Part shown: positions 42,498-51,184 of the stretch, piece after piece
How the letters are laid out: every line of letters begins with the position of its first letter
Numbering within the stretch: the stretch's first letter is position 1
Source: Falsiroseomonas sp051433165
GTDB taxonomy: Bacteria; Pseudomonadota; Alphaproteobacteria; Acetobacterales; Acetobacteraceae
DNA length: 64,000 bases
Assembly: GCF_051433165.1 (NCBI RefSeq)
Contig: NZ_JBHMFS010000008.1
Location: 62,001-126,000, forward strand
Reading direction: 5' to 3'
Position numbers and translations under genes: made by a program
The notes under the pieces: model-generated
Databases searched by the model: none
What the model was told of the DNA's origin: nothing
Seen by the model: the letters and a program-made list of their open reading frames with translations, nothing else

Positions 42498-45413
42498 ATG
42501 AATGCCAGCACGAAGATCGCCGATAGCCGCCTCGCCCAGCGCCTGAAGCGGGAGACTTCGGGCGAGGTGCTGTTCTCCGCCGGCGATCGCGGCCGCTATG
42601 CGACGGATGCTTCGATCTATCAGCAGATGCCGGTGGGCGTGCTGGTGCCGCGCAGCATGGCGGATGTGGCGGCGGCCATGGCGATCTGCCGGGAGGAAGG
42701 CGTGCCCGTGCTGCCGCGCGGCGGCGGCACCAGCCAATGCGGCCAGACGGTGAACCGCGCCCTGGTGCTGGACTGCACGCCGCATCTGCGCCGGGTGCTG
42801 GCCATCGAGGGCGATACCGCCACGGTTGAACCCGGCATCACCCTCGGCGCGCTGAACGAGGCGCTGAAGAGTTCGGGAAAATTTTATCCGGTGGATCCCT
42901 CCACTTGGCAGCGCTGTACCATCGGCGGCATGGCGGGGAATAATTCCTGCGGGTCCAAATCCATCCGCTACGGTCTGATGGCCGATAACGTCCACGCCAT
43001 CGACGCGATCCTGGCCGATGGCACGCGCTTCCGCTTCGGCGACATCCCCGAGAATCTCGGCCCGGATGTGCCCGGCTCCGTCGCCGACCTTGTCGCGAAA
43101 CTGCGGGCCATCGGGGCGCGGGAGGCGGAGGAGGTGGCCGCCCGTTTCCCCGACCAGCTTCGCCGCGTCGGCGGCTATAATCTGGATGCGCTGACCCCCG
43201 CCGGCCGCGCCGCCGGCCGCGGCAGCCTGGCGCGGCTGCTGGTGGGCAGCGAGGGGACGCTGGCATTCTCGGCGGCGCTCGACCTTAAGCTGTGGCCGAT
43301 CAAGCCGCGCAAGGTGCTGGGGATCTGCCAGTTCCCGTCCTTCCGGCAGGCGATGGCGGCCTCCCAGCACCTTGTCACGCTGAACCCGGAAGCGGTGGAG
43401 CTGGTCGATCGCACCATGATCGACCTCGGCCGGTCGATTCCCATTTATCGCGACACCATCGACCAGATTGTCATCGGTGAGCCGGACAGCCTGCTGATCG
43501 TGGAATTCCACGGCCATGACGATGCCACCCTGCTGCAAGGGCTGGACCGGCTGGAGGAAATGATGGGCGACCTCGGCCTGCCCGGCCAGGTGGTCCGCAT
43601 CACCGATGCCGGATTCCAGGCGCGCGTCGCGGAAGTGCGCGAGGCCGGGCTGAACATCATGATGAGCATGAAGGGCGACGGCAAACCCGTGTCCTTCATC
43701 GAGGACTGCGCCGTCCCGCTGGCCGACCTCGCCGACTATACTGAGCGCCTGAACGACGTCTTTGCCCGCCACGGCACCAAGGGCACCTGGTACGCCCATG
43801 CCAGCGTCGGCTGCCTGCATGTTCGCCCCGTGCTCAACATGAAATCCGGCGAGGACGTGACGAAGATGCGCGCGATCGCGGAGGAATGCTTCGCCCTGGT
43901 GCGCGAATACAAGGGCAGCCATTCCGGCGAGCATGGCGACGGCATTGTGCGTTCCGAATTCCACGAACCGATGTTCGGCGCCCGGATCGTGAAGGCGTTC
44001 GAGGCGGTGAAGGACGCCTTCGACCCGGGCACGACGGCGCTGCCGTATGGCCTGCTGAACCCGAACCGCGTGGTGCATCCGCCGCGCATGGATGACCGTA
44101 CGCTGTTCCGCTACGGACCGGACTACGCGGCCGACCCCAGCGTAACACCGGCGCTCGAATGGTCTGCCTGGCCGGGTCCGCAAGGCGGGCTGCTGTCGGC
44201 GGTCGAGATGTGCAACAACAACGGCACCTGCCGGAAATTCGACGCGGGCTCCATGTGCCCCTCCTACCGCGCCACGCGGCAGGAACAGCACCTGACGCGC
44301 GGTCGCGCCAATACGCTGCGCCTCGCGCTGACCGGGCAGTTCGGCCGCGAAGGCCTGGCTTCCGACGAGGTCGCGGAGGCGATGGCGCTGTGTGTCGGCT
44401 GCAAGGCCTGCAAGCGCGAATGCCCGACGGGCGTTGACATGGCCAAGATGAAGATCGAGGCCGCGCATGCCCGCGGTCGTGCGCGCGGCGTGGCGCTGCG
44501 CGACCGGCTGATTGCCGAAATGCCGCGCTGGGCGCCGTTTGCCGCCATCGCGCCTATCGTCTTCAACGCGCGCGACCTGATCCCCGGCATGGCAAAGTTG
44601 ACGGAGCGCCTCACGGGGCTTGCCGCCGGCCGCACCCTGCCCCGCTTCCGCGGCGACGCCTTCCACGATGCGGAGCTGCGCGCGCCGGATGGCCGCGCCA
44701 ACGAAGTCATCCTGCTGCCCGACCTGTTCAACCGCTACTTCGAGCCCGAGAATCTGCGCGCCGCCATCCGCGTGCTGCGCGCCGCCGGCGCCGATCCGGC
44801 CGTGGCCCGTCCGCCGCGTGGCGCGCGGCCGCTGGATGATGGCCGCACCTATCTGGCGGCCGGCATGGTCGAGCAGGCCCGCGCGGAGGCACGCCGCACC
44901 CTCACGGCGCTGTCGGAATGGGACAGCCCGGTGCTCGGCCTGGAACCCTCCTGCCTGCTGACATTGCGCGACGAATTTTTGGCGCTTCTCCCCGGCGAGG
45001 CGGCCGAGAAACTGGCTGCTCGCGCCCTGCTGGTTTCCGAATGGCTGGCGAAGACCAAGGCGCCGCTGAAGCTGAAGGCGATCGGGGCGGAGGCGCACAT
45101 TCATGGGCATTGCCACCAGAAGGCGGTAGGCGACTTTCCTGCCGCGGTCGCCACCCTCACCCGCATCCCAGGCCTGAAGGTCACGCCCATCACCTCCTCC
45201 TGCTGCGGCATGGCAGGCGCCTTCGGCTATGATGCAGAGAAGCTGCCCACTTCCATCGCCATGGCCGAGCTTTCGCTGCTGCCGCATATCCGGCGCACCG
45301 CACCGACCGCGCTGATCGTCGCCGATGGCACATCCTGCCGCCACCAGATCGGCGACCTGGCGAAGCGCCCCGCGTTGCACTCCATCCGACTGCTGGATAT
45401 GGCCCTGACATGA
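42498..45413 (+). CDS. Fused FAD/Fe-S hydroxyacid dehydrogenase (GlcD-GlcF or D-lactate type)
   Basis: This 971-residue protein joins an FAD-binding PCMH domain (PRGGGTSQCGQTV near residue 75, GGMAGNNSCGSKSIRYG near 145), an FAD-oxidase C-terminal domain, and an Fe-S module. The module has CNNNGTC (about 570), CVGCKACKRECPTG (about 632) and the cysteine-rich HGHCHQKAVGD and SSCCGMAGAFG segments (about 868 and 900). It resembles membrane-associated D-lactate/glycolate dehydrogenases that pass electrons to quinone. ATG 42498, after GGAGGAGA, is preferred over ATG 42444 because a TTATAG -10-like box lies right at 42438-42443. The DUF924 gene overlaps its stop (ATGA). Confidence 0.9.
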   Translation: MNASTKIADSRLAQRLKRETSGEVLFSAGDRGRYATDASIYQQMPVGVLVPRSMADVAAAMAICREEGVPVLPRGGGTSQCGQTVNRALVLDCTPHLRRVLAIEGDTATVEPGITLGALNEALKSSGKFYPVDPSTWQRCTIGGMAGNNSCGSKSIRYGLMADNVHAIDAILADGTRFRFGDIPENLGPDVPGSVADLVAKLRAIGAREAEEVAARFPDQLRRVGGYNLDALTPAGRAAGRGSLARLLVGSEGTLAFSAALDLKLWPIKPRKVLGICQFPSFRQAMAASQHLVTLNPEAVELVDRTMIDLGRSIPIYRDTIDQIVIGEPDSLLIVEFHGHDDATLLQGLDRLEEMMGDLGLPGQVVRITDAGFQARVAEVREAGLNIMMSMKGDGKPVSFIEDCAVPLADLADYTERLNDVFARHGTKGTWYAHASVGCLHVRPVLNMKSGEDVTKMRAIAEECFALVREYKGSHSGEHGDGIVRSEFHEPMFGARIVKAFEAVKDAFDPGTTALPYGLLNPNRVVHPPRMDDRTLFRYGPDYAADPSVTPALEWSAWPGPQGGLLSAVEMCNNNGTCRKFDAGSMCPSYRATRQEQHLTRGRANTLRLALTGQFGREGLASDEVAEAMALCVGCKACKRECPTGVDMAKMKIEAAHARGRARGVALRDRLIAEMPRWAPFAAIAPIVFNARDLIPGMAKLTERLTGLAAGRTLPRFRGDAFHDAELRAPDGRANEVILLPDLFNRYFEPENLRAAIRVLRAAGADPAVARPPRGARPLDDGRTYLAAGMVEQARAEARRTLTALSEWDSPVLGLEPSCLLTLRDEFLALLPGEAAEKLAARALLVSEWLAKTKAPLKLKAIGAEAHIHGHCHQKAVGDFPAAVATLTRIPGLKVTPITSSCCGMAGAFGYDAEKLPTSIAMAELSLLPHIRRTAPTALIVADGTSCRHQIGDLAKRPALHSIRLLDMALT

Positions 45414-45982
45414 CACAAGCCGCCGAGATCCTCGACTTCTGGTTCAGCGAAGGCCCGGGCACTTTCCGCAAGGCCTGGTTCACCAAGGATGATGCCTTCG
45501 ACGCCAGCATCCGCGCCCGCTTCGGCGAGCTTCTGGTCCCGGCGCGCGAAGCCGCGCTCGATGATTGGGCTGCAACCCCCGAAGGTGCGCTGGCGCTGCT
45601 GATCCTGCTGGACCAGTTCCCACGCAACCTGCATCGCGGCCGCGCCGAGGCCTTCGCCTCGGACCCGCATGGGCGGACCATCGCGCGGCAGGCGGTGCTG
45701 CTTCGCAAGCAGGATCTGGCCCTGCACCCGGTGCAGCGCAGCTTCCTGTATCTGCCCTTCGAGCATGGGGAAACGATGGCCGACCAGGACCTGTCCGTGG
45801 CGCTGTTCGAGGGGCTGCGCGATCTCCCGGGCATGGCGGCGCCCGAGGGCGTGATCGACTATGCCTGGCGCCACCGCGTGGTGATCCAGCGCTTCGGCCG
45901 CTTCCCGCATCGCAACACAGCCCTGGGGCGGGAGAATACGGCGGTGGAGCAAGCCTGGCTCGCGGCGGGGGGTGGTTTCTGA
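45410..45982 (+). CDS. DUF924 family protein
   Basis: This 190-residue soluble protein belongs to DUF924. It starts AAEILDFWFSEGP, has ALALLILLDQFPRNLHRG (about residues 60-77) and DPHGRTIARQAV, and ends with RHRVVIQRFGRFPHRNTALGRE, the most conserved part. The function is unknown; a TPR-like helical fold has been described. The ATGA overlap with the preceding dehydrogenase gene means coupled translation, though DUF924 genes occur in many contexts. Confidence 0.92.
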   Translation: MTQAAEILDFWFSEGPGTFRKAWFTKDDAFDASIRARFGELLVPAREAALDDWAATPEGALALLILLDQFPRNLHRGRAEAFASDPHGRTIARQAVLLRKQDLALHPVQRSFLYLPFEHGETMADQDLSVALFEGLRDLPGMAAPEGVIDYAWRHRVVIQRFGRFPHRNTALGRENTAVEQAWLAAGGGF

Positions 45983-46039
45983 AAATCTGTTTCGCTTGTC
46001 TCACCAATCGGCCATGTTGCGGCCGGTGAGCAGGCGGGG

Positions 46040-47206
46040 ATGGCAATGACGCAAATTGGTCGGGTGACGCTGGTTGGGCTCGCGGCACTGGCCGTGCCGG
46101 GCATGGCCAGCGCGCAGCCACGGCCCGCCCTCGCCCAGACCCCGCCCGGCTTCTACGCCGCAGCCGGAATTGGCGTGAACCAACCCCAATCCGCCGATGT
46201 CGAGGCCAGCGGCGCCATGCGGGGCGCCCTGCCCGGCCGCGGCACCGTGCGGTTCGAGCCGATGGCGATGGGGGTCGTCGCGCTCGGCTACGGCTTCGGC
46301 AACGGCATCCGGGTGGAGCTGGAGGGCAGCCTGCGCGCCAATGGGGTGGACCGCGCCAGCGCCGGGCCAGGCATCGCCCCGGTCACCGGCAGCCAGGGGC
46401 AGCTCTGGAACTGGGGGGTGATGGCGAATGCGCTGGTCGATGTCGATCTCGGCGCCGAGTGGATCCAGCCCTATTTCGGCGTCGGCCTCGGTTATGTCTG
46501 GTCGGAGGTGAAGGATTTCCGGGTGGCCAGCGTCGGCCAGCGCCTGGCGGTGGATGGTACGGAGGGGAATTTGGCCTACCAGGCCATCGCCGGCGCCGCC
46601 TTCCCGATCAGCGCCGTGCCGGGCCTGGCGGCCACGGCGGAATACCGCTTCATGGGCACCATGGAGCAGGATTTCGCGGCCAATCTGTTCACCACCGGCC
46701 GCCGCCGCAGCGCGCCCACCGCCGGGCGCGTGGAGATCAGCCCCTATCACCACGCGGTGCTGTTCGGCCTGCGCTATTCGCTTGGCGGCGCCGCGGAGCC
46801 GCCGCCGGCCGCGCCGGTGGCATTCGCCCCGCCGCCCATCTTCGCGCCCCCGCCCATCGCCGCGGCGCCCGCGCCCGTCACCCGCAGCTTCATCGTCTAT
46901 TTCGGCCTGAACAGCACTAGCCTGACCGCCCGCGCCCGGCAGATCGTGGCCGAGGCCGCCCAGGCGGCGCGAACCGGCAGCGCGGTGATCGAGGTGGGTG
47001 GCCATACGGATACGGTGGGCAGCACCGCCGCTAACCAGCGCCTGTCCCGCCGCCGGGCGGAGGCCGTGGCCAGCGAATTGCGGCGCCAGGGAATCGCCCG
47101 CGACAGCATCGCCATCACCGCCTATGGCCAAACCCAGCTTGCGGTCGCCACCCGCGACGGGGTGCGGGAGCCGCGCAACCGGCGGGTGGAGATCGTCGTC
47201 CGATAG
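46040..47206 (+). CDS. Outer-membrane beta-barrel protein with OmpA C-terminal domain
   Basis: This 388-residue protein has a signal peptide (cleaved near MASAQ) and an N-terminal region of alternating strands (GFYAAAGIGVNQPQ, YFGVGLGYVWSE, GLRYSLGG) that fits an eight-strand barrel. A Pro/Ala linker (about residues 250-285) and an OmpA-like domain with GGHTDTVGSTAANQRLSRRRAEAV (about 325-348) follow. The OmpA domain should bind peptidoglycan and anchor the envelope. No ligand is evident. It converges on oxyR, with only ten bases between the stops. Confidence 0.92.
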   Translation: MAMTQIGRVTLVGLAALAVPGMASAQPRPALAQTPPGFYAAAGIGVNQPQSADVEASGAMRGALPGRGTVRFEPMAMGVVALGYGFGNGIRVELEGSLRANGVDRASAGPGIAPVTGSQGQLWNWGVMANALVDVDLGAEWIQPYFGVGLGYVWSEVKDFRVASVGQRLAVDGTEGNLAYQAIAGAAFPISAVPGLAATAEYRFMGTMEQDFAANLFTTGRRRSAPTAGRVEISPYHHAVLFGLRYSLGGAAEPPPAAPVAFAPPPIFAPPPIAAAPAPVTRSFIVYFGLNSTSLTARARQIVAEAAQAARTGSAVIEVGGHTDTVGSTAANQRLSRRRAEAVASELRRQGIARDSIAITAYGQTQLAVATRDGVREPRNRRVEIVVR

Positions 47207-47216
47207 GGCACGGAAA

Positions 47217-48161
47217 TCAGCGCCCGGCAGGCGCTTGCGCCAAGGCCGCCGCCACGGTCGGCGCCAGCCCGGCGAACTCGGCAGCGCGCGGGCTGCGTGG
47301 CCGCCAGGCGAGCGCAAGCATCCGCCCCGGCGCCGCGGCGCCATCCAGCCGGCGCACCTCCACCGGGCTGTTGCCCAGCACGCCGCCATCGATGGCCAGT
47401 TGCGGCAGCAGCGTGACGCCGAGATTGCCGGCAACCATCTGCACCAGCGTGTGCAGGCTGGTGGCGGCGAAGCCCTCCTCGCCGGAACCGGCCAGCCCGC
47501 GCGGCAGCCCGCAGGCGGCCTCCGCATGGGCGCGCAGGCAATGGCCATCCTCCAGGAGCAGCAGGCGTTCGCCAGCCAGGGCGCCGATGGGCACCGAATC
47601 GCGCTCGGCCAGATGGTGGCCACGCGGCAGGGCGACCCGAAACGGGTCCTCCGCCAAGGGCAGCGTCTCCATCGTGCCGGCGGCCGGCAGGGCCAGCAGC
47701 AGCAGGTCGAGCCGCCCGGCCTCCAGCCCCGCCACCAGCCGGTCCGTCAGATCCTCCCGCAGCCACAGCCGCAGGCGGGGGTAGGCGGCGCGCAAGGCGG
47801 GCATCAGCCGCGGCAGCAGGAAGGGGCTGATGGTCGGGATCACGCCCAGCCGCAGCGGGCCGGAATGCGGGTCCCGCGCCATTGCCGCGGTCTCCGCCAC
47901 CGCCTCCAGCGCCGCGAGCGCCGTGCGGGCGCGGGCCACCAGTTCCAGGCCGAGCGGCGTGAAGACCGGGCGTTTCACCGCCGTGCCACGCTCCAGCAGC
48001 CCCGCCGCCAATTGCCGCTCCAGCGCGATCAGCCCGGCCGAGAGGGTGGATTGCGTGACGGCGCAGGCCGCCGCCGCCCTGCCGAAATGGCCGTGGTCGG
48101 CCAGCGCGACCAGGTAGCGAAGCTGCTGCGGGCTTGGCAGGTGCGGACTGGGGGGAAGCAT
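47217..48161 (-). CDS. oxyR: OxyR-type LysR regulator of peroxide response
   Basis: This 314-residue LysR regulator has the N-terminal winged helix (QQLRYLVALADHGHFGRAAAACAVTQSTLS). In the effector domain LLLEDGHCLRAHAEAACG places Cys208 and Cys217 nine residues apart, exactly the spacing of the E. coli OxyR redox pair Cys199/Cys208, in the same GHCLR context. It should sense H2O2 by disulfide formation. It diverges from ahpC, with a T-N11-A palindrome directly upstream of its own ATG, fitting autorepression and ahpC activation. Confidence 0.93.
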   Translation of the reverse strand: MLPPSPHLPSPQQLRYLVALADHGHFGRAAAACAVTQSTLSAGLIALERQLAAGLLERGTAVKRPVFTPLGLELVARARTALAALEAVAETAAMARDPHSGPLRLGVIPTISPFLLPRLMPALRAAYPRLRLWLREDLTDRLVAGLEAGRLDLLLLALPAAGTMETLPLAEDPFRVALPRGHHLAERDSVPIGALAGERLLLLEDGHCLRAHAEAACGLPRGLAGSGEEGFAATSLHTLVQMVAGNLGVTLLPQLAIDGGVLGNSPVEVRRLDGAAAPGRMLALAWRPRSPRAAEFAGLAPTVAAALAQAPAGR

Positions 48162-48162
48162 G

Positions 48163-48177
48163 ATCGATAAAACCGAT
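48163..48177. promoter_or_regulatory. Candidate OxyR operator (T-N11-A palindrome)
   Basis: ATCGATAAAACCGAT is a 15-base palindrome with the LysR T-N11-A form, beginning two bases before the oxyR start and about 100 bases before the ahpC start. A weak TTGGCA (48199) to CATAGA (48223) pair, 18 bases apart, could be the ahpC promoter. Confidence 0.5.
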
Positions 48178-48277
48178 TGAAACCTGGAAAACTATTCATT
48201 GGCACGTTTTGCTGCACTGCGCCATAGAAGCGTCGTGGCGGCGCAAGTCGCGAAAATCCTCCCCAGGAGACCACCCC

Positions 48278-48853
48278 ATGCTGACCGTTGGCGACAAGTT
48301 CCCGGCCTTCAAGCTCACCGCCGTCAAGGGCGGCAAGGAAGGCCTGCTCGGCCCGGGCAAGTCCTTCACCGAGATCACGGAGACGACGGATGCCGGCAAG
48401 TGGAAGGTCGTGTTCTTCTGGCCGAAGGACTTCACCTTCATCTGCCCGACCGAAATCGCCGCCTTCGGCAAGCTGAACGGTGAGTTCTCCGACCGTGACA
48501 CCGTGCTGTACGGTGCCTCGACCGATAGCGAGTTCGTGCACCTGAACTGGCGCGTCTACAACGAGGACATCCGCAACCTCGAAATCCCGATGCTGGCCGA
48601 CACCAAGCGCGAGCTGTCCGCCGCACTCGGCATCCTGGACAAGGCCGAGGGCGTGCCGCTGCGCGCGACCTTCATCGTCGATCCGGAGGGCACGATCCAG
48701 TGGGCCGCCGTGAACGGCCTGAATGTCGGCCGCAACCCGCAGGAAGTGCTGCGCGTGCTCGACGCGTTGCAGACGGATGAGCTGTGCCCCTGCAACTGGG
48801 AGAAGGGCAAGGACGTCCTGAAGCCGCAGGAGCTGTTCGAAAAGGCGGCCTGA
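48278..48853 (+). CDS. ahpC: Alkyl hydroperoxide reductase/peroxiredoxin AhpC (AhpD-linked)
   Basis: This 191-residue 2-Cys peroxiredoxin reduces H2O2, organic peroxides and peroxynitrite. The peroxidatic cysteine is in FTFICPTE (Cys56) and the C-terminal segment TDELCPCNWEKG has two cysteines (170 and 172). That is the three-cysteine actinobacterial/alphaproteobacterial AhpC type, which uses AhpD as reductant rather than AhpF. AGGAGA lies seven bases before ATG 48278. ahpD follows in the same direction across about 150 bases of hairpin-rich sequence. Expression is probably under OxyR. Confidence 0.96.
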   Translation: MLTVGDKFPAFKLTAVKGGKEGLLGPGKSFTEITETTDAGKWKVVFFWPKDFTFICPTEIAAFGKLNGEFSDRDTVLYGASTDSEFVHLNWRVYNEDIRNLEIPMLADTKRELSAALGILDKAEGVPLRATFIVDPEGTIQWAAVNGLNVGRNPQEVLRVLDALQTDELCPCNWEKGKDVLKPQELFEKAA

Positions 48854-48858
48854 TTTCA

Positions 48859-48967
48859 TCGTTCACGCAGCCAGCCGCGACACCAAACCTGGCTGCATGA
48901 ACGAACGGGGGGCAATCAGCCCCCCAGGCCGCAGTAGCCCCTCCGATCTCCCGTGCCGGCGGCACGG
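48859..48967. repeat. Three consecutive hairpins between ahpC and ahpD
   Basis: First hairpin: TCGTTCACGCAGCCAG (48859-48874) and CTGGCTGCATGAACGA (48889-48904), 16 bases with one mismatch and a 14-base loop, starting six bases after the ahpC stop. Second: GGGGGGC / GCCCCCC (48907-48925). Third: CCGTGCC / GGCACGG (48951-48967). None has a T-tract. They may attenuate or process the transcript to set the ahpC to ahpD ratio. Confidence 0.75.
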
Positions 48968-49003
48968 GGGTGTTTGATGCGCCAGATGCAAGGCACCTCC
49001 CCC

Positions 49004-49552
49004 ATGTCCCTCGAAGCCATCCGCGCCCGCCTGCCCGACTACGCCAAGGACCTGAAGCTGAATCTCGGATCGCTGGCCACCGAGCCCGTCCTGAACCAGC
49101 AGCAGCGCGCCGGCACTTTCGTCGCCTCCGCCATCGCCAGCCGCAATGCGGAGCTGACCGCCGCGCTGGTCGCCGAATTCGGCGCGCAGCTCTCGCCGGA
49201 GGCGCTGACCGCCGCCAAGGCCGCGGCCGCCATCATGGGCATGAACAACGTCTACTACCGCTTCACCCACCTGGTGGGCGGTGACTACGCCAACATGCCG
49301 GCCAAGCTGCGCATGAATGTCATGGCCAAGCCGGGTGTCGAGAAGGCGGATTTCGAGCTGTGGTCGCTCGCCGTCTCCGCCATCAATGGCTGCGGCATGT
49401 GCATGGAAAGCCATGAGAAGATCGTGCTGCATGGCGGCCTGAGCAAGGAACAGGTGCAGGCCGCGGTCCGCATCGCCGCCGTGGTGCACGCCACCGCTGC
49501 GACGCTGGATGCCGAGGATGCCGTGGCGAACGAGGTTCGCGCCGCCGCCTGA
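49004..49552 (+). CDS. ahpD: Alkylhydroperoxidase AhpD
   Basis: This 182-residue protein re-reduces AhpC through lipoamide-linked electrons. The active site GCGMCMESHEK places Cys130, Cys133 and His137, with Glu118 upstream, at the same numbers reported for M. tuberculosis AhpD. The His132 of that enzyme is Met132 here. ATG 49004 is chosen because MSLEAIRARLPDYAKDLKLN matches the family start; the upstream extension is unrelated. It pairs with the AhpC at 48278. A hairpin terminator follows. Confidence 0.95.
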   Translation: MSLEAIRARLPDYAKDLKLNLGSLATEPVLNQQQRAGTFVASAIASRNAELTAALVAEFGAQLSPEALTAAKAAAAIMGMNNVYYRFTHLVGGDYANMPAKLRMNVMAKPGVEKADFELWSLAVSAINGCGMCMESHEKIVLHGGLSKEQVQAAVRIAAVVHATAATLDAEDAVANEVRAAA

Positions 49553-49559
49553 GACCAGA

Positions 49560-49587
49560 AGGCCGCGCCGCAGAGGCGGCGCGGCCT
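49560..49587 (+). terminator. Hairpin terminator after ahpD
   Basis: AGGCCGCGCCGC, loop AGAG and GCGGCGCGGCCT make a perfect 12-base stem eight bases after the ahpD stop. No T-tract follows, so efficiency may rely on stem strength. Confidence 0.6.
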
Positions 49588-49631
49588 CCGCGCAAACGGT
49601 TTCGCAACACCCGCGCCGCTAGACTGCGGCG

Positions 49632-51164
49632 ATGCCTCAGCCCCGCTCCTTCATCGACCGCGAGCGATTCGTCGCCTTCGCCTTTGCCGCAGCGGATCTG
49701 CTGGTTGAAGTCGGCGGCGATGGGCGGATCGGCTTCGCCGCCGGCGCGTTTCGCGCCCGCTTCGGACAAACCCCGGAAAGCCTCATCGGCAGCGACCCGG
49801 TTCGCCTCATCGCGCCCGAGGACCGCGCCGCCTTCGCCACCGCGCTGGCGCTGCTGCCCGGCCGCGGCCGCCTGGCGCCCACCGCCTTCCGCCTGGCGGA
49901 TGCCGAGCGCACGCCCTTCGCCATCTCCGGCCTGCACATCATGTCCGCGGATACCCAGGCCCGGCTGTGCCTGTGCTTCTCCCCCCTGCCCGCACCGCCC
50001 GACCTGCGCCCCGCCGATGGTCCCGCCCTGCTGCGGGAGGCCGAGCAGCGCCAGCGCGCCGGCGAGGCGGACCGGCTGGCCCTGGTCGACCTCGGCACGG
50101 CCTGTTCCGCCGCCACCGAAACCCTCGAACGCGCCCTGCGCGAGGAGGCGGGGGCAGCGGTGCTGACCGCCGAACTCGCGCCCGGTCGCTACGGCCTGCT
50201 GCCGGGCGAGGGCCAGAAGCTGCCCGAGCTTGGCGCGCTCGCCCGGCGACTGGAGGAGCTTCTGGGCACGGAGGCCGGCAGCGTTGCCATCACCACCATC
50301 CCGCTGGCGGGTGACGGGCTGACACCGGCCCAGGCGGCCCGTGCCCTGCGCCACGGGCTGGCCACCTTCGTCCGCCTGGGCGCCAATGGAATCCGCAGCG
50401 CCGGCTTCGAGGATGGCCTGTCCGGCGTGGTGGCCAAGGTGACGGAAAGGGCTGGCGTGCTGCGGCGGATCATCGCCGGGCACAGATTCCGCCTGGACTA
50501 CCAGCCCATCGTCCACCTCGCCACGCGCCGCCTGCATCACCACGAGGCATTGCTCCGGCTGGAGCCCGGGGTGCTGGCGCCCGGCGAAGGGCCGCAGGAA
50601 TTCGTCTCCCTGGCCGAGACGATCGGGCTGACGGAGGATCTGGATCTTGCGGTGGCCGCCATGGCGATGGCGGCCGCGTCGGCGATCCCGGATGGGCGGC
50701 ACATCGCCTTCAACATCTCGGGCCTTTCCGCCCAGTCCGCCAGCTTCCGCCACCGCCTGAATGTGCTGCTGAACCGCGACCCGCACGGCGCAAGGCGCGT
50801 GATGGTGGAACTGACCGAGAGTGTGGAGATCGAGGATGAAGCCGCCGCATCCGTCACGCTGCGCGGCCTGCGCGACCGGGGCGTGCCGATCTGCATCGAT
50901 GATTTCGGCGCCGGCGCCGCGGCCTTCCGCTACCTAAAATCCTTCCCGGCGGATTTCGTGAAGGTCGATGGCAGCTATGTGCAGGCGGCGCTGACCAGCG
51001 AACGCGACCGCAGCTTCGTCGCCGCCATGGTGGACCTGTCGCTGGCCGTCGGCGCCCAGGTGGTGGCGGAGCGGATCGAGACGGAGGAAGCGGCCCGGGT
51101 GATGCAGGACCTCGGCGTGCATTTCGGCCAGGGCTGGCTGTTCGGCAAGCCCGGGCCATTGTAG
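49632..51164 (+). CDS. EAL-domain cyclic-di-GMP phosphodiesterase with N-terminal PAS-like region
   Basis: This 510-residue cytoplasmic protein probably hydrolyses cyclic di-GMP. Residues 1-120 look like a PAS fold. The EAL domain (about residues 265-505) is complete: HHHEALLRL (EAL core), AFNISGL (Asn ligand), MVELTES, CIDDFGAG (double Asp), VKVDGS (Lys), VAERIET (Glu) and FGQGWLFGKP. The metal ligands are therefore intact. The region between them (about residues 140-245) is not a recognisable GGDEF domain. It could oppose the PleD-type cyclase at 36334-37734. The input signal of the PAS-like part is unknown. Confidence 0.9.
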   Translation: MPQPRSFIDRERFVAFAFAAADLLVEVGGDGRIGFAAGAFRARFGQTPESLIGSDPVRLIAPEDRAAFATALALLPGRGRLAPTAFRLADAERTPFAISGLHIMSADTQARLCLCFSPLPAPPDLRPADGPALLREAEQRQRAGEADRLALVDLGTACSAATETLERALREEAGAAVLTAELAPGRYGLLPGEGQKLPELGALARRLEELLGTEAGSVAITTIPLAGDGLTPAQAARALRHGLATFVRLGANGIRSAGFEDGLSGVVAKVTERAGVLRRIIAGHRFRLDYQPIVHLATRRLHHHEALLRLEPGVLAPGEGPQEFVSLAETIGLTEDLDLAVAAMAMAAASAIPDGRHIAFNISGLSAQSASFRHRLNVLLNRDPHGARRVMVELTESVEIEDEAAASVTLRGLRDRGVPICIDDFGAGAAAFRYLKSFPADFVKVDGSYVQAALTSERDRSFVAAMVDLSLAVGAQVVAERIETEEAARVMQDLGVHFGQGWLFGKPGPL

Positions 51165-51184
51165 CGCACGGCGCTGGTCACCTG

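Noticed and set aside
42438..45416. A 992-codon frame antisense to the FAD/Fe-S dehydrogenase
   Set aside because: It mirrors the real gene, has no ribosome site and encodes a low-complexity sequence.
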